64,000 bases of DNA. Source: Lachnoclostridium phytofermentans (lineage in GTDB: Bacteria > Bacillota > Clostridia > Lachnospirales > Lachnospiraceae). Every line of letters begins with the position of its first letter. The stretch's first letter is position 1. The translations under genes and the position numbers were made by a program. Below are positions 19,631-27,844 of the stretch, in pieces. The notes below the pieces were generated by a model, which ran no database searches, was not told the DNA's origin, and saw nothing but the letters and a program-made list of their open reading frames with translations. The stretch covers positions 290,001 to 354,000 of the forward strand of contig NZ_JPOF01000001.1 of NCBI RefSeq assembly GCF_000733755.1, given 5' to 3'.

Positions 19631-21064
19631 GTGCCAGAAGATAGGATATTAAAGCGCGCTGCAGCATATAGTGTGTTGCTTATGGTCTGTGTATTACTAA
19701 TTCCTTTTGTTTTACATCTACAAAAGGAGAGTGTGTCGTACACTAGTGTATTTCCTATGTTTCCAACGACGGTTTCTACCATGCTCCCAATCGCTGAGAG
19801 TGAAAACTTTAAATACCTTTCAAATCAAGAGGGTTCTGATAGTAAGCAGGAAATAAATCAGCAAGTACCAGGAGGAATTTCAGAGGATATAAAAAAAAGG
19901 TTAGGTGATAACTTTATTGTAATAGAAAAGCCCTCTCTTTTGTCCGACTCCACCATGGTTGATTTAATCGATGAAGCAGTGGATCGTAAAATCCGTTTGA
20001 TTATTACGGATTCCATTGAGACTAAGATAGAGGTAAACCAAATTCATCGGATGTATCGTGGTTACTATCACAAAGGGCTTCCAGAATCTGAGGTTCCGAA
20101 GGTAACCACTGTTCCTGAAAATCAAATAAATCAAGAAGAATTTGCAGAAAATCAACCTCTTACTTCTGCTTCGTCAGGAAAGGATAAAGTGGATGACAGT
20201 ACTTTGGATAGTAACAAGGATACATCCAGTATTAGTAATTCGGGTTCTGGCTCTAACGAAGATACAGCAGAGAAAAGTGTAGTAGAGAATGTAACTAGTA
20301 CGGATTGTATAAAGAGTCTTGAAATTAATTCCTATGCATCTGAAAAGAATAATTTTTCGACTGAGATTACAATAGAACTAGATAAGACATATGCTTATCT
20401 ATTGTATGAGGATGATCATAACTACTATATTTCCCTAGTGCGTCCAAAGGATATCTATGATAAAATCATTGTTGTAGATGCAGGGCATGGTGGAAATGAC
20501 TCCGGAACTTACTCAAGGGACTATTTATATCACGAAAAGGATATGAATCTTTCGATGGTACAGGAGTTAAAGAAATTATTAGACCAAGAAGACATTAAAG
20601 TTTATTATACCAGAACTATAGATCGCAGACTTACCCTGAATCAACGTGTAAACCTTGCAAATGATGTGGAGGCAGACTTTTTCTTAAGTATTCATTGTAA
20701 TGCAAATGAGGAACGTGGAGTTCACGGTACAGAGGTACTTTATAATGAGAAACAAAACGATTGGGTAGTTATGAATTCCAAGGGATTTGCATCCATTTGC
20801 CTAAAGGAAGTCGTGGAGGAAATTGGTTTAGAGGAAAGAGGCTTAGTTCCGCGTAGTAAAGATGTTCATATTGTTGGAGAAGCGAACGTGCCGGTTGCTT
20901 TGGTAGAAGTAGCGTTTATGTCAAATCAAGGTGATCTAAATTTTTTAACTAGCGAGAATGGAAAGCAGAAGGTTGCGAAAGGTGTATACGATGCGATTTT
21001 ATCTGCTTATAAGGAATTAGAAAAAGAAGAGCAACAAGGGCAAATAGCAATAAAAGAACCATAA
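19631..21064 (+). CDS. N-acetylmuramoyl-L-alanine amidase (Amidase_3), membrane-anchored
   Basis: This 477-residue cell-wall hydrolase has an N-terminal signal anchor (about residues 11-30). A Ser/Asn/Glu-rich linker without a clear fold (about 170-230) precedes the catalytic domain (about 280-470). Zinc-site motifs are VVDAGHGGNDSG with a first His, the Glu of HEKDMNLS, His in FLSIHCNANEE and Glu in ALVEVAFMSN. It cuts the bond between MurNAc and L-Ala in peptidoglycan. The GTG start at 19631 with AGGAGGA at 19618-19624 is preferred over an ATG at 19442, which would add 63 residues of atypical, Lys/Ile-rich sequence before the signal anchor. It is followed closely by rdgB. Confidence 0.9.
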   Translation: MPEDRILKRAAAYSVLLMVCVLLIPFVLHLQKESVSYTSVFPMFPTTVSTMLPIAESENFKYLSNQEGSDSKQEINQQVPGGISEDIKKRLGDNFIVIEKPSLLSDSTMVDLIDEAVDRKIRLIITDSIETKIEVNQIHRMYRGYYHKGLPESEVPKVTTVPENQINQEEFAENQPLTSASSGKDKVDDSTLDSNKDTSSISNSGSGSNEDTAEKSVVENVTSTDCIKSLEINSYASEKNNFSTEITIELDKTYAYLLYEDDHNYYISLVRPKDIYDKIIVVDAGHGGNDSGTYSRDYLYHEKDMNLSMVQELKKLLDQEDIKVYYTRTIDRRLTLNQRVNLANDVEADFFLSIHCNANEERGVHGTEVLYNEKQNDWVVMNSKGFASICLKEVVEEIGLEERGLVPRSKDVHIVGEANVPVALVEVAFMSNQGDLNFLTSENGKQKVAKGVYDAILSAYKELEKEEQQGQIAIKEP

Positions 21065-21111
21065 GAATCCTACGTAATTAAAATAGAAATTAAAAAGTAA
21101 GGAAGTTAACA

Positions 21112-21693
21112 ATGAGAAAGATTATTTTTGCAACATCCAACGAAGGAAAAATGAAAGAAATTCGGATGATACTAAAAGACTTAGATTACGAAGTTGTATC
21201 GATGAAGGAGGCTGGAATCGAGGTCGCGATTGAAGAAACAGGGACAACCTTTGAAGAGAATGCTATAATTAAGGCAAAAACTATAATGGAGATTACAGGA
21301 GAGATTGTTTTAGCCGATGATTCCGGACTTGAAGTTGATTACCTTGATAAAGCACCAGGTGTATATTCCGCACGTTATCTTGGAGAAGATACCTCTTATG
21401 ATATTAAAAATAATCATATCTTATCCTTACTTTCTGGAGTACCAGAGGAGAAACGTTCGGCTCGATTTGTATGCGTCATTGCATGTGCATGGCCAAATGG
21501 AGAGATAAAGGTTAAGAGAGCAACCATTGAAGGCAACATTGGTCATAAGATAGCTGGTGAGAATGGATTTGGATATGATCCAATTTTTGTTGTTCCAGAA
21601 TACGGTTGTACTACTGCGGAATTATCTGCAGAGCAAAAGAATACAATTAGTCATCGGGCGAAAGCGTTGAATGCAATGAAGGAAGAATTATAG
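21112..21693 (+). CDS. rdgB: XTP/dITP pyrophosphatase (RdgB/HAM1)
   Basis: This 193-residue house-cleaning enzyme hydrolyses dITP, XTP and ITP to monophosphates, keeping damaged purines out of nucleic acids. The family landmarks are clear: FATSNEGKMKEI at residues 5-16, ETGTTFEENAIIKA, LADDSGLEVDYL near 63-74, SGVYSARY-type sequence (PGVYSARYLGE) and GENGFGYDPIFVVPE near 147-161, then SHRAKAL at the end. The next gene, a YfcE-like phosphoesterase, follows by 16 bases, an order seen in many Firmicutes. Confidence 0.96.
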   Translation: MRKIIFATSNEGKMKEIRMILKDLDYEVVSMKEAGIEVAIEETGTTFEENAIIKAKTIMEITGEIVLADDSGLEVDYLDKAPGVYSARYLGEDTSYDIKNNHILSLLSGVPEEKRSARFVCVIACAWPNGEIKVKRATIEGNIGHKIAGENGFGYDPIFVVPEYGCTTAELSAEQKNTISHRAKALNAMKEEL

Positions 21694-21709
21694 GTTTAGG
21701 AGAACATTC

Positions 21710-22204
21710 ATGAAGATACTAATTGTAAGTGATTCACATGGTAGATGTTATTATTTGGAGAGAGCTTTAAAAAAGGTCTCTCCAATTGATATGTTAATCC
21801 ATCTTGGAGACTTGGAAGGTGATGCAACCTATATCGAAGCGTTAGCGGATTGCCCTGTTGAGATGGTTTCTGGAAATAATGATTATTTTACCGATATTCC
21901 ACGTGAAAGATTTTTAGAAATCGGGAAATACTATGTAATGTTAACACACGGTCATCGGTACGGTGTGAATTATGGAATAGAGCAACTTAAAGAGGCTGCT
22001 GTGCTAAATGGTGCAGACATCGTGATGTTTGGACATACTCATCAACCGTTGATTGATTTGACAGATGATAATCTCGCTGTCATTAATCCTGGTAGTATTA
22101 CACAACCTAGACAAACAGGGCGAATACCAACGTTTATCCTAATGGATATTGATTCAAAAGGAGAAGCGCATTACACACTTAATTTTATAGATGATAATCT
22201 TTAG
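21710..22204 (+). CDS. YfcE/MJ0936-type metallophosphoesterase
   Basis: This 164-residue calcineurin-like phosphodiesterase carries all metal-binding motifs in order: SDSHG (residues 7-11), HLGDLEGD, VSGNNDY (the GNxD/H block), LTHGHRYGV and FGHTHQP. It is predicted to cleave phosphodiesters such as cyclic nucleotides or nucleic-acid ends using two metal ions in the cytoplasm. TTTAGGAGAA precedes the ATG. It is the last gene in an amidase-rdgB-phosphoesterase group and is followed about 57 bases later by the promoter of the second tRNA array. Confidence 0.94.
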   Translation: MKILIVSDSHGRCYYLERALKKVSPIDMLIHLGDLEGDATYIEALADCPVEMVSGNNDYFTDIPRERFLEIGKYYVMLTHGHRYGVNYGIEQLKEAAVLNGADIVMFGHTHQPLIDLTDDNLAVINPGSITQPRQTGRIPTFILMDIDSKGEAHYTLNFIDDNL

Positions 22205-22260
22205 GACATTCTTAAATATGGGATGGCATAAACTGGATGAAAAATCTTATAAAAAAAGTG

Positions 22261-22289
22261 TTGACATTCACCTTTTTGTCATATATAAT
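22261..22289 (+). promoter_or_regulatory. Consensus sigma-A promoter of the second tRNA array
   Basis: TTGACA (22261-22266), 17-base spacer, TATAAT (22284-22289): an exact match to the housekeeping consensus. It lies about 70 bases upstream of the first tRNA-Pro gene and would drive all eight tRNAs. Confidence 0.9.
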
Positions 22290-22358
22290 AACTCTTGCGT
22301 CTGACAGAGAACACCTCTTAAGGATGCAAAACAGAATATAATGTGTGAATTTATTTAC

Positions 22359-22433
22359 CGGGGTGTGGCTCAGTTTGGCTAGAGTGCTTGATTTGGGATC
22401 AAGAGGTCGCAGGTTCGAATCCTGTCACCCCGA
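22359..22433 (+). tRNA. tRNA-Pro (TGG), copy 1
   Basis: Acceptor stem CGGGGTG/CACCCCG, anticodon stem CTTGA/TCAAG with loop TTTGGGA giving TGG. It is the same sequence as the last tRNA of the array at 23272-23336, apart from ten bases I did not need to align in the flanks. Confidence 0.95.
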
Positions 22434-22453
22434 TTGAATAACAAAACACGCAT

Positions 22454-22524
22454 GCGGGTGTAGTTCAATGGTAGAACACTAGCCTTCCAAGCTAGATACG
22501 TGGGTTCGATTCCCATCACCCGCT
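22454..22524 (+). tRNA. tRNA-Gly (TCC)
   Basis: Acceptor stem GCGGGTG/CACCCGC, anticodon loop CTTCCAA giving TCC, T-arm GGTTCGATTCC. CCA is not encoded. Confidence 0.96.
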
Positions 22525-22561
22525 TGATGTTTGGCATGACATCAAAAAAAATATGCTAAAT

Positions 22562-22635
22562 GTGCTAGTAGCTCAGTTGGATAGAGCATCGGCCTTCTAA
22601 GCCGGTTGTCGGGGGTTCGAATCCCTTCTGGCACA
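22562..22635 (+). tRNA. tRNA-Arg (TCT)
   Basis: Acceptor stem GTGCTAG/CTGGCAC with one G-T pair, anticodon loop CTTCTAA giving TCT. CCA is not encoded. Confidence 0.96.
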
Positions 22636-22664
22636 TTTTTTCTTTCTTAAGAGAAAATATTTGT

Positions 22665-22739
22665 GGTGGGTATAGCGCAGTTGGTTAGCGCGCCAGATTG
22701 TGGCTCTGGAGGCCAAGGGTTCGAATCCCTTTATCCACC
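22665..22739 (+). tRNA. tRNA-His (GTG)
   Basis: Acceptor stem GTGGGTA/TATCCAC with the extra G at position -1 (22665) opposite C73, the mark of tRNA-His. The anticodon loop TTGTGGC gives GTG. Confidence 0.96.
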
Positions 22740-22794
22740 CTAACAACAAAGAGTTGTATTTATTAAGTCTTTTATTAATAAAAGATTTTGATAG

Positions 22795-22866
22795 TGGGCT
22801 ATCGCCAAGCGGTAAGGCACAGGACTTTGACTCCTGCATTCGCTGGTTCAAATCCAGCTAGCCCAG
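22795..22866 (+). tRNA. tRNA-Gln (TTG)
   Basis: Acceptor stem TGGGCTA/TAGCCCA, anticodon loop CTTTGAC giving TTG, T-arm GGTTCAAATCC. Confidence 0.96.
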
Positions 22867-22940
22867 CTGCTAAGTGATTTAGCATAGATTTCTTTTGGAT
22901 GACTAGGTTTTATGTAATTTAGTTATTAAAAAGAAGAAAT

Positions 22941-23013
22941 GGGATATTAGCTCAGTCGGTAGAGCACTTGACTTTTAATCAAGGTGTCCCGGGTTCGAAT
23001 CCCGGATGTCTCA
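22941..23013 (+). tRNA. tRNA-Lys (TTT)
   Basis: Acceptor stem GGGATAT/ATGTCTC with G-T pairs, anticodon loop CTTTTAA giving TTT. CCA is not encoded. Confidence 0.95.
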
Positions 23014-23087
23014 TGACAGAGCTAGAAAGTTGTTTTGACAACTGGATACTTCTGTTAGAAAGAGCAATAAAAGAATTGCTAATGTAT

Positions 23088-23167
23088 GCGGATGTGGCGG
23101 AACTGGCAGACGCACTAGACTTAGGATCTAGCGGGCAACCGTGCAGGTTCAATTCCTGTCATCCGCA
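23088..23167 (+). tRNA. tRNA-Leu (TAG)
   Basis: Acceptor stem GCGGATG/CATCCGC, anticodon loop CTTAGGA giving TAG. Class II with a short variable arm (CGGGCAACCGT). Confidence 0.94.
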
Positions 23168-23271
23168 TTAGTTTTTTCTTTCCATGTATCTCTGAGAAAT
23201 ACACTATTTCTAGGAAATACATAATTTCCATATAGTAGAATGCATGGAATAAATATTGCCGCGGGGTGTGG

Positions 23272-23336
23272 CTCAGTTTGGCTAGAGTGCTTGATTTGGG
23301 ATCAAGAGGTCGCAGGTTCGAATCCTGTCACCCCGA
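23272..23336 (+). tRNA. tRNA-Pro (TGG), copy 2
   Basis: Same cloverleaf and anticodon (TGG) as the first tRNA of the array, reading CGGGGTG through CACCCCG plus discriminator A. The two copies bracket the array. Confidence 0.94.
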
Positions 23337-23348
23337 TAATTTAGAGAG

Positions 23349-23371
23349 AAGAGGCGAGAGCCTCTTTTTTT
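23349..23371 (+). terminator. Terminator of the second tRNA array
   Basis: Compact hairpin AGAGGC-GAGA-GCCTCT followed by seven T, 12 bases after the last tRNA. Confidence 0.93.
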
Positions 23372-23548
23372 GTTGTCTAGAAAAGAAATCTGTTCTGCTG
23401 TCTGCTCTTGTTTTCTGGCATTGTCTAGTCTTATTTTGTAGCATATACTTCCAATTACAATTATTATCTGATATAATGAAAGTTGGTATATGCTTTGGAT
23501 CACAGATCGTTTTGGGGATTCCATAGCGTCAGATAGGGAGGTTTTACT

Positions 23549-24097
23549 ATGGCATCAGTATATGTTTTTTTAGCGGATGGATTTGAGGAAATAGAGGCTC
23601 TCACGGTGGTTGATTTACTGCGTAGAGCTAAGGTTGATGTTACGACAGTATCAATTACTGAAAATATTCTTGTTCATGGGGCTCATGGAATTGATGTTAT
23701 GGCCGATATACTATTTAGAGATAATTTATCAGAATCTGATATGTTGGTTCTACCGGGCGGTGGACCAGGTACAAGAAGTTTATTAGCTCATGAGGGATTA
23801 AAAGATTTACTAAAAGACTATGAAAAGAAAGGTCGTTACTTAGCAGCAATTTGTGCAGCTCCATCGGTATTAGGAATGCATGGTATCTTGAAAGGAAAAC
23901 GTGCAATTTGTTATCCTGGTTTTGAGGACAAATTATTGGATGCTATAGTAATTAACAATAAGGTCATAGTAGATGGAAAAATTATTACGAGTAAAGGTCC
24001 AGGGACTTCCATAGAATTTTCCTTAGAACTAATAAAGATTCTTTGCGGAGAGGAAATAGCGAATCAGATTTTAGATGGAATTTTGTATCAGTTGTAA
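23549..24097 (+). CDS. DJ-1/PfpI family protein (ThiJ/YajL-like)
   Basis: This is a 182-residue protein of the DJ-1/YajL branch. Motifs are FLADGFEEIEA at residues 7-17 (the conserved Glu), LVLPGGGPGTRSL near 66-78 and the nucleophile elbow AAICAAPSVLG with Cys102. These proteins act in oxidative-stress defence, as glyoxalase III-like enzymes or chaperones; older annotations link them to thiazole phosphate synthesis, which is probably wrong. AGGGAGG lies before the ATG. It is transcribed alone, in a cytoplasmic location. Confidence 0.93.
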   Translation: MASVYVFLADGFEEIEALTVVDLLRRAKVDVTTVSITENILVHGAHGIDVMADILFRDNLSESDMLVLPGGGPGTRSLLAHEGLKDLLKDYEKKGRYLAAICAAPSVLGMHGILKGKRAICYPGFEDKLLDAIVINNKVIVDGKIITSKGPGTSIEFSLELIKILCGEEIANQILDGILYQL

Positions 24098-24220
24098 CTT
24101 GTGGTGATGAAAGCCAAGGATGGCGGAATTAAGTTGTTTTAAACGCTTTACAGATTAAGAGTAATCGTTATCCTTAACAAACTTCATATGCACAAAATAA
24201 GTGCAGGAATGGGGGATAAA

Positions 24221-25567
24221 ATGAAAGAAAAAAAAGAGGAATACAGTTATATTGTCAATAGGAACAATGAGACAAAGCATAAGAGTAGAGTTAGAAAAGT
24301 AATAGCGATATTTACAACGTTAAGTCTTTTAATGGGAGCATTTCTACTGATTGACCAATTAACGCCGTGGATTGTATTCTCTAAGGAAGAGGATATGGAA
24401 TCAGTTAATAAAGCTGAGGTAGAATCCATAAGGGAGATTTCCTTACTAGATAATAAATTAACGGTACCTGCCGCTTTAACGAAAATAGAACAGATCACGA
24501 ATGATGGTACAGCGGTGAAGGTAGTAGTGAATTATAAAAATGAAAAAATATATGTTTCAGCTGGTACGAACAGTACAAAGTTCTACTTCTCACAAGATAA
24601 GATGAAGACATGGGAGAAGGTTACAGATGATCAACTTAAATACGGTATTGATATATCTGTTTTTTTAAAAACGTCTGATAACACCATTTACTTTAAGGGT
24701 GATAGAGATAAAGCAATTGTTGCAGTTACATTGCCGAAAGAAGACAAAGGCTTAAAAGTCACTTATTATGTTGAAAATGGAAAAGGTAGATTAAAATATG
24801 AAAATGTAACTCGTCCTTTGGAATTTCGAAAAGGAACTTATGGGCAGTGGGATAGTGATTTATCCAAAATTTTAGATCTATCAAGTTTTGAAATCACAGG
24901 TTATACATTACAGTTTCGTCTACAAGCAACGGATACGGAAAGAGCTGGACGAGTTGTAAGTGTCAAGATACCAAAACGTCAGGCACCTCCAAAGATTAGA
25001 GTAGACTATTCTAAGATGGAGATATCAGGACTAAAAGCTGGTCAAACTCTTTATCAAAAAGAAGGAGAGTCATTTCAGAGATTATTTGCACCAGAAGATT
25101 CTAAAATTAAAACTATAAGTCTTTATGAATTATTGTTTAATCAAGCTCAAACGCCAAATGTTACTCCTTTTCCAGCAACTACTATTGAGTTTCAAACTGC
25201 AGCTACAGATAAGAAAGTTGCAAGTGCTATTGTTGCAGTAGAGTTTCAGAAGCAGCCAGATGCGCCGGCATCTGGTAAGATTTTGGTGGATAAAACTACA
25301 GTAACTTTCCCAGAGGCTACAAAGACTACTCCTTATGAATATGTTGTTCTTCATCTAGGTGAAAAGCTAGACCTAACTGAAGTTAAGTGGACTAAAGTAA
25401 CATCGAATAAACCATTTGAGATTAAAAAAGTCGGAAAAGCAACTCCTGCACCGGGAGATGTTATTTACTATAGACTTGCATCTACAACCAATAAAGAGAC
25501 CAAGGTTGTGACACCTGCATCTATATATGCTAATGTACCGATTACTGCGGTACCAATTACCAATTAA
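24221..25567 (+). CDS. Surface-exposed protein of unknown function, N-terminally anchored
   Basis: This encodes 448 residues. A short basic cytoplasmic tail leads into one hydrophobic anchor (about residues 27-46, VIAIFTTLSLLMGAFLLI). The rest is extracytoplasmic and beta-rich, with Thr/Lys-rich repeats that look like Ig-like modules, for example around LPKEDKGLKVTYYV and APASGKILVDKTTVTF. I do not recognise an enzyme motif or sortase signal. The ATG at 24221 with GGGGGA six bases upstream is preferred to an ATG at 24188. The last four bases overlap the end of the convergent symporter gene. It may be a wall-associated adhesion or scaffold protein; this is a guess. Confidence 0.75.
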   Translation: MKEKKEEYSYIVNRNNETKHKSRVRKVIAIFTTLSLLMGAFLLIDQLTPWIVFSKEEDMESVNKAEVESIREISLLDNKLTVPAALTKIEQITNDGTAVKVVVNYKNEKIYVSAGTNSTKFYFSQDKMKTWEKVTDDQLKYGIDISVFLKTSDNTIYFKGDRDKAIVAVTLPKEDKGLKVTYYVENGKGRLKYENVTRPLEFRKGTYGQWDSDLSKILDLSSFEITGYTLQFRLQATDTERAGRVVSVKIPKRQAPPKIRVDYSKMEISGLKAGQTLYQKEGESFQRLFAPEDSKIKTISLYELLFNQAQTPNVTPFPATTIEFQTAATDKKVASAIVAVEFQKQPDAPASGKILVDKTTVTFPEATKTTPYEYVVLHLGEKLDLTEVKWTKVTSNKPFEIKKVGKATPAPGDVIYYRLASTTNKETKVVTPASIYANVPITAVPITN

Positions 25568-26970
25568 CTTTTAATCTTTTTTCGTAATAGCCACAAAGCA
25601 ATTAAATTTGGGATTGCCATAACGGCATTGATTAAATCAGAACTCTCCCATACGAGTTCCAATGACATAATGGAACCAAAAAAAATCATAAGAATATATA
25701 CAAGGCGGTAGATTTCGATTCCTTTTTTCGGGAAGAGATATTCTACCGCTTTTTCTCCGAAGTAACTCCATCCAATTAGGGTTGCAACTGCAAAAGCGAC
25801 TAAAGAGATACGGAGCATAAAAACTCCAAATGGAATTTGAGCAAAGGCTGCGGTGGTTAATTCACCCATTGATAATCCCTTAATGGAATCAGGGTTTTTA
25901 AGTATGGTGGACACAATAATAAGTCCAGTAAGAGCACACATAACAACAGTATCCCAAAAAGTTGCACTCATAGAGACGAGAGCTTGGTTTTTGTAACGGA
26001 GATTAAGAGAATCAGCGTGGTTTTCTAAATCATTGTTTGAGTTGTTATTCGCTAAAACAGTTTTATTTATGCGATCCGATGAAATAGACTGCTTAGGATT
26101 GTCTGATAAAGCGGAGCCACCTGCTGCAATTGCAGCAGAACCAAGTCCAGCTTCATTCGTAAAAAGTCCACGAGAAATTCCATATCTGGCAGCAATGCTG
26201 ATAGAACCACCTAAAACTCCTCCAGCAACAGCTTTTGTAGAAAAAGCGGTTTTAATGATAATGCTAAGAGCTGGTAAAACATATGGAAGATTGACCAATA
26301 GGATAAAAATACAGCCACCAACATAAAAGATAGCCATCGCAGGTACTAGTTTCATACAAATATTCTGTATGGAATTAACACCCCCAACAATGACTAGACC
26401 AATTAAGAAGGCAGCAACGATACCGGACAGATAGGGAGAGATTCCAAACGCTTTCGTAGCATCTGTTATCGAGCGAGCTTGCGTTGAACCTCCCATGCCG
26501 AAGGCTGCTAATAAGGTGGCGATGCAAAAGATGATAGCCAACCATTTACTATGTAACCCATATTCTAGTGCGTACATTGGACCACCGCAATATGTTCCAT
26601 CTGGTTTTTGTTTGCGGTAGCACATACCCAGATAACATTCTGCATAAGTGGTTGCCATCCCAAAAACACCAGTGAGCCAACACCATAAAACTGCTCCAGG
26701 ACCACCAAGCGCAATCGCAGTTGAAATACCAACGATATTACCAGTTCCAAGGGTAGCAGCTAACGTAGTTGTAAGTGTTTTAAAACTACTGGAATTCCCG
26801 TGAGCATCTGATTCTGTGGAGACAGAATTTTTGATTCCTTTTTTTAATTCTTTTTGAATAAAATGAAGTCGAAATGTAAAGTACAGGTGAGTTCCAAATA
26901 ATAAGAATAACATTGGACCGCCCCAAAGATAATGATTGATTGTTTGTATTGATTTTAGTAAGTCATTCAT
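25564..26970 (-). CDS. Sodium:alanine/glycine symporter (AGCS family)
   Basis: This 468-residue membrane protein has about ten to twelve hydrophobic segments. It matches the AGCS/AgcS family that imports alanine or glycine with Na+. Family blocks visible are ATLGTGNIVGISTAIALGGPGAVLW near residues 71-95, the GTYCGGPMYALEYGL loop and RYGISRGLFTNEAGLGSA near 263-280. AAAGGAATTT lies before the ATG, a moderate site. The last codons overlap the end of the convergent surface-protein gene. I looked for a glycine riboswitch upstream and found none. Confidence 0.94.
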   Translation of the reverse strand: MNDLLKSIQTINHYLWGGPMLFLLFGTHLYFTFRLHFIQKELKKGIKNSVSTESDAHGNSSSFKTLTTTLAATLGTGNIVGISTAIALGGPGAVLWCWLTGVFGMATTYAECYLGMCYRKQKPDGTYCGGPMYALEYGLHSKWLAIIFCIATLLAAFGMGGSTQARSITDATKAFGISPYLSGIVAAFLIGLVIVGGVNSIQNICMKLVPAMAIFYVGGCIFILLVNLPYVLPALSIIIKTAFSTKAVAGGVLGGSISIAARYGISRGLFTNEAGLGSAAIAAGGSALSDNPKQSISSDRINKTVLANNNSNNDLENHADSLNLRYKNQALVSMSATFWDTVVMCALTGLIIVSTILKNPDSIKGLSMGELTTAAFAQIPFGVFMLRISLVAFAVATLIGWSYFGEKAVEYLFPKKGIEIYRLVYILMIFFGSIMSLELVWESSDLINAVMAIPNLIALWLLRKKIKS

Positions 26971-27442
26971 AAATTCCTTTCTAGTAATCTTAAGTCTAAG
27001 GAAGGAAAGACGAATCGATTACCTAGCGCTACTATCGCTCGGGAAAATCCTTATTCTATGTATATGAAATCAATCTTTTCTATATTCAAGAAGCCTAGTA
27101 AATAACATAACTTACCATCATAATATTATATTGCGTGGTAATAATAATATCAAGATAAGTGACGAAACACAAAGCATATCAAATATGAAATGACTTTTTG
27201 AAAGTTGATTGCAAAATGACATCTAAGGTATCAGGCAATAATCTTAGGATTACAGCAGGATTTAGACAGAATGGATCGCTATTAGTAGTGAGTGCAGCCA
27301 ATTGAAATTAGGAAGTTTTATAAATGTCGATAAGCGGTGAGGAGTAGTTGCTTATCGTTCCTAAGAGCAGTTTTAGTCGAAACGACTATCCCTAGTATAT
27401 GGAACTGCTCGTCAACTATACAGCTTCACGGAGGTGAATTTT
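26971..27442. other. Intergenic region with two tandem hairpins before the spore protein gene
   Basis: This 470-base gap is mostly AT-rich. Near its right end are two stem-loops: CGATAAGC (27328-27335) / GCTTATCG (27350-27357), then GAGCAGTT (27365-27372) / AACTGCTC (27403-27410) with an inner TAGTCG-AAA-CGACTA stem. They fall 30-110 bases upstream of the spore-protein start and could form a structured 5' leader or separate RNA. No forespore promoter could be assigned with confidence. Confidence 0.55.
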
Positions 27443-27664
27443 ATGACAAGTAGCAATCAAAGTACAAGTTCTAGCAATAGGATGGCAGTGCCTGAAGCAA
27501 AAGAAGCAATGAATCGTATGAAGATGGAAGTTGCGTCTGAATTAGGAGTACCTCTAACTCAGGGCTATAATGGAAATCTTACAAGTGCTCAGAACGGATC
27601 AGTTGGTGGAGAAATGGTTCGCCAGATGATTAAAAAGCAAGAAGAATCTATGAGCGGCAAATAG
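27443..27664 (+). CDS. Alpha/beta-type small acid-soluble spore protein
   Basis: This is a 73-residue spore DNA-binding protein. It has the alpha/beta-SASP hallmarks: AVPEAKEAMNRMKMEVASELGV near residues 15-36 (containing the GPR protease cleavage region EVASE), and GYNGNLTSAQNGSVGGEMVRQMI near 41-63. These proteins coat and protect spore DNA from UV and heat and are later degraded as an amino acid source. The ATG at 27443 is chosen because GGAGGTG sits at 27430-27436; the in-frame GTG at 27434 lies inside that site. Expression is expected in the forespore (sigma G). The N-terminal Ser-rich extension is slightly longer than usual. Confidence 0.95.
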   Translation: MTSSNQSTSSSNRMAVPEAKEAMNRMKMEVASELGVPLTQGYNGNLTSAQNGSVGGEMVRQMIKKQEESMSGK

Positions 27665-27689
27665 CAAATAGAAATAAAGCAAATAGAAA

Positions 27690-27735
27690 GAAACGCTGCA
27701 AAGTGGTATTTTTACCACTTTGTGGCGTTTCTTTT
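27690..27735 (+). terminator. Strong terminator after SASP gene
   Basis: Inverted repeat GAAACGCTGCAAAGTGGTA / TACCACTTTGTGGCGTTTC with a 4-base T loop, followed by TTTT. Confidence 0.92.
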
Positions 27736-27844
27736 CGTTTAATTAATGCAATAATGAAAAAATATTCACATTATGAATATAATATGATAGAATAAATGTA
27801 TATGGGCAAAAATTTTGCCAAACATTAAATAGAGGAGTAACGGC

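Noticed and set aside
26971-27300. Glycine riboswitch upstream of the AGCS symporter
   Set aside because: No match to the conserved glycine aptamer core was visible.
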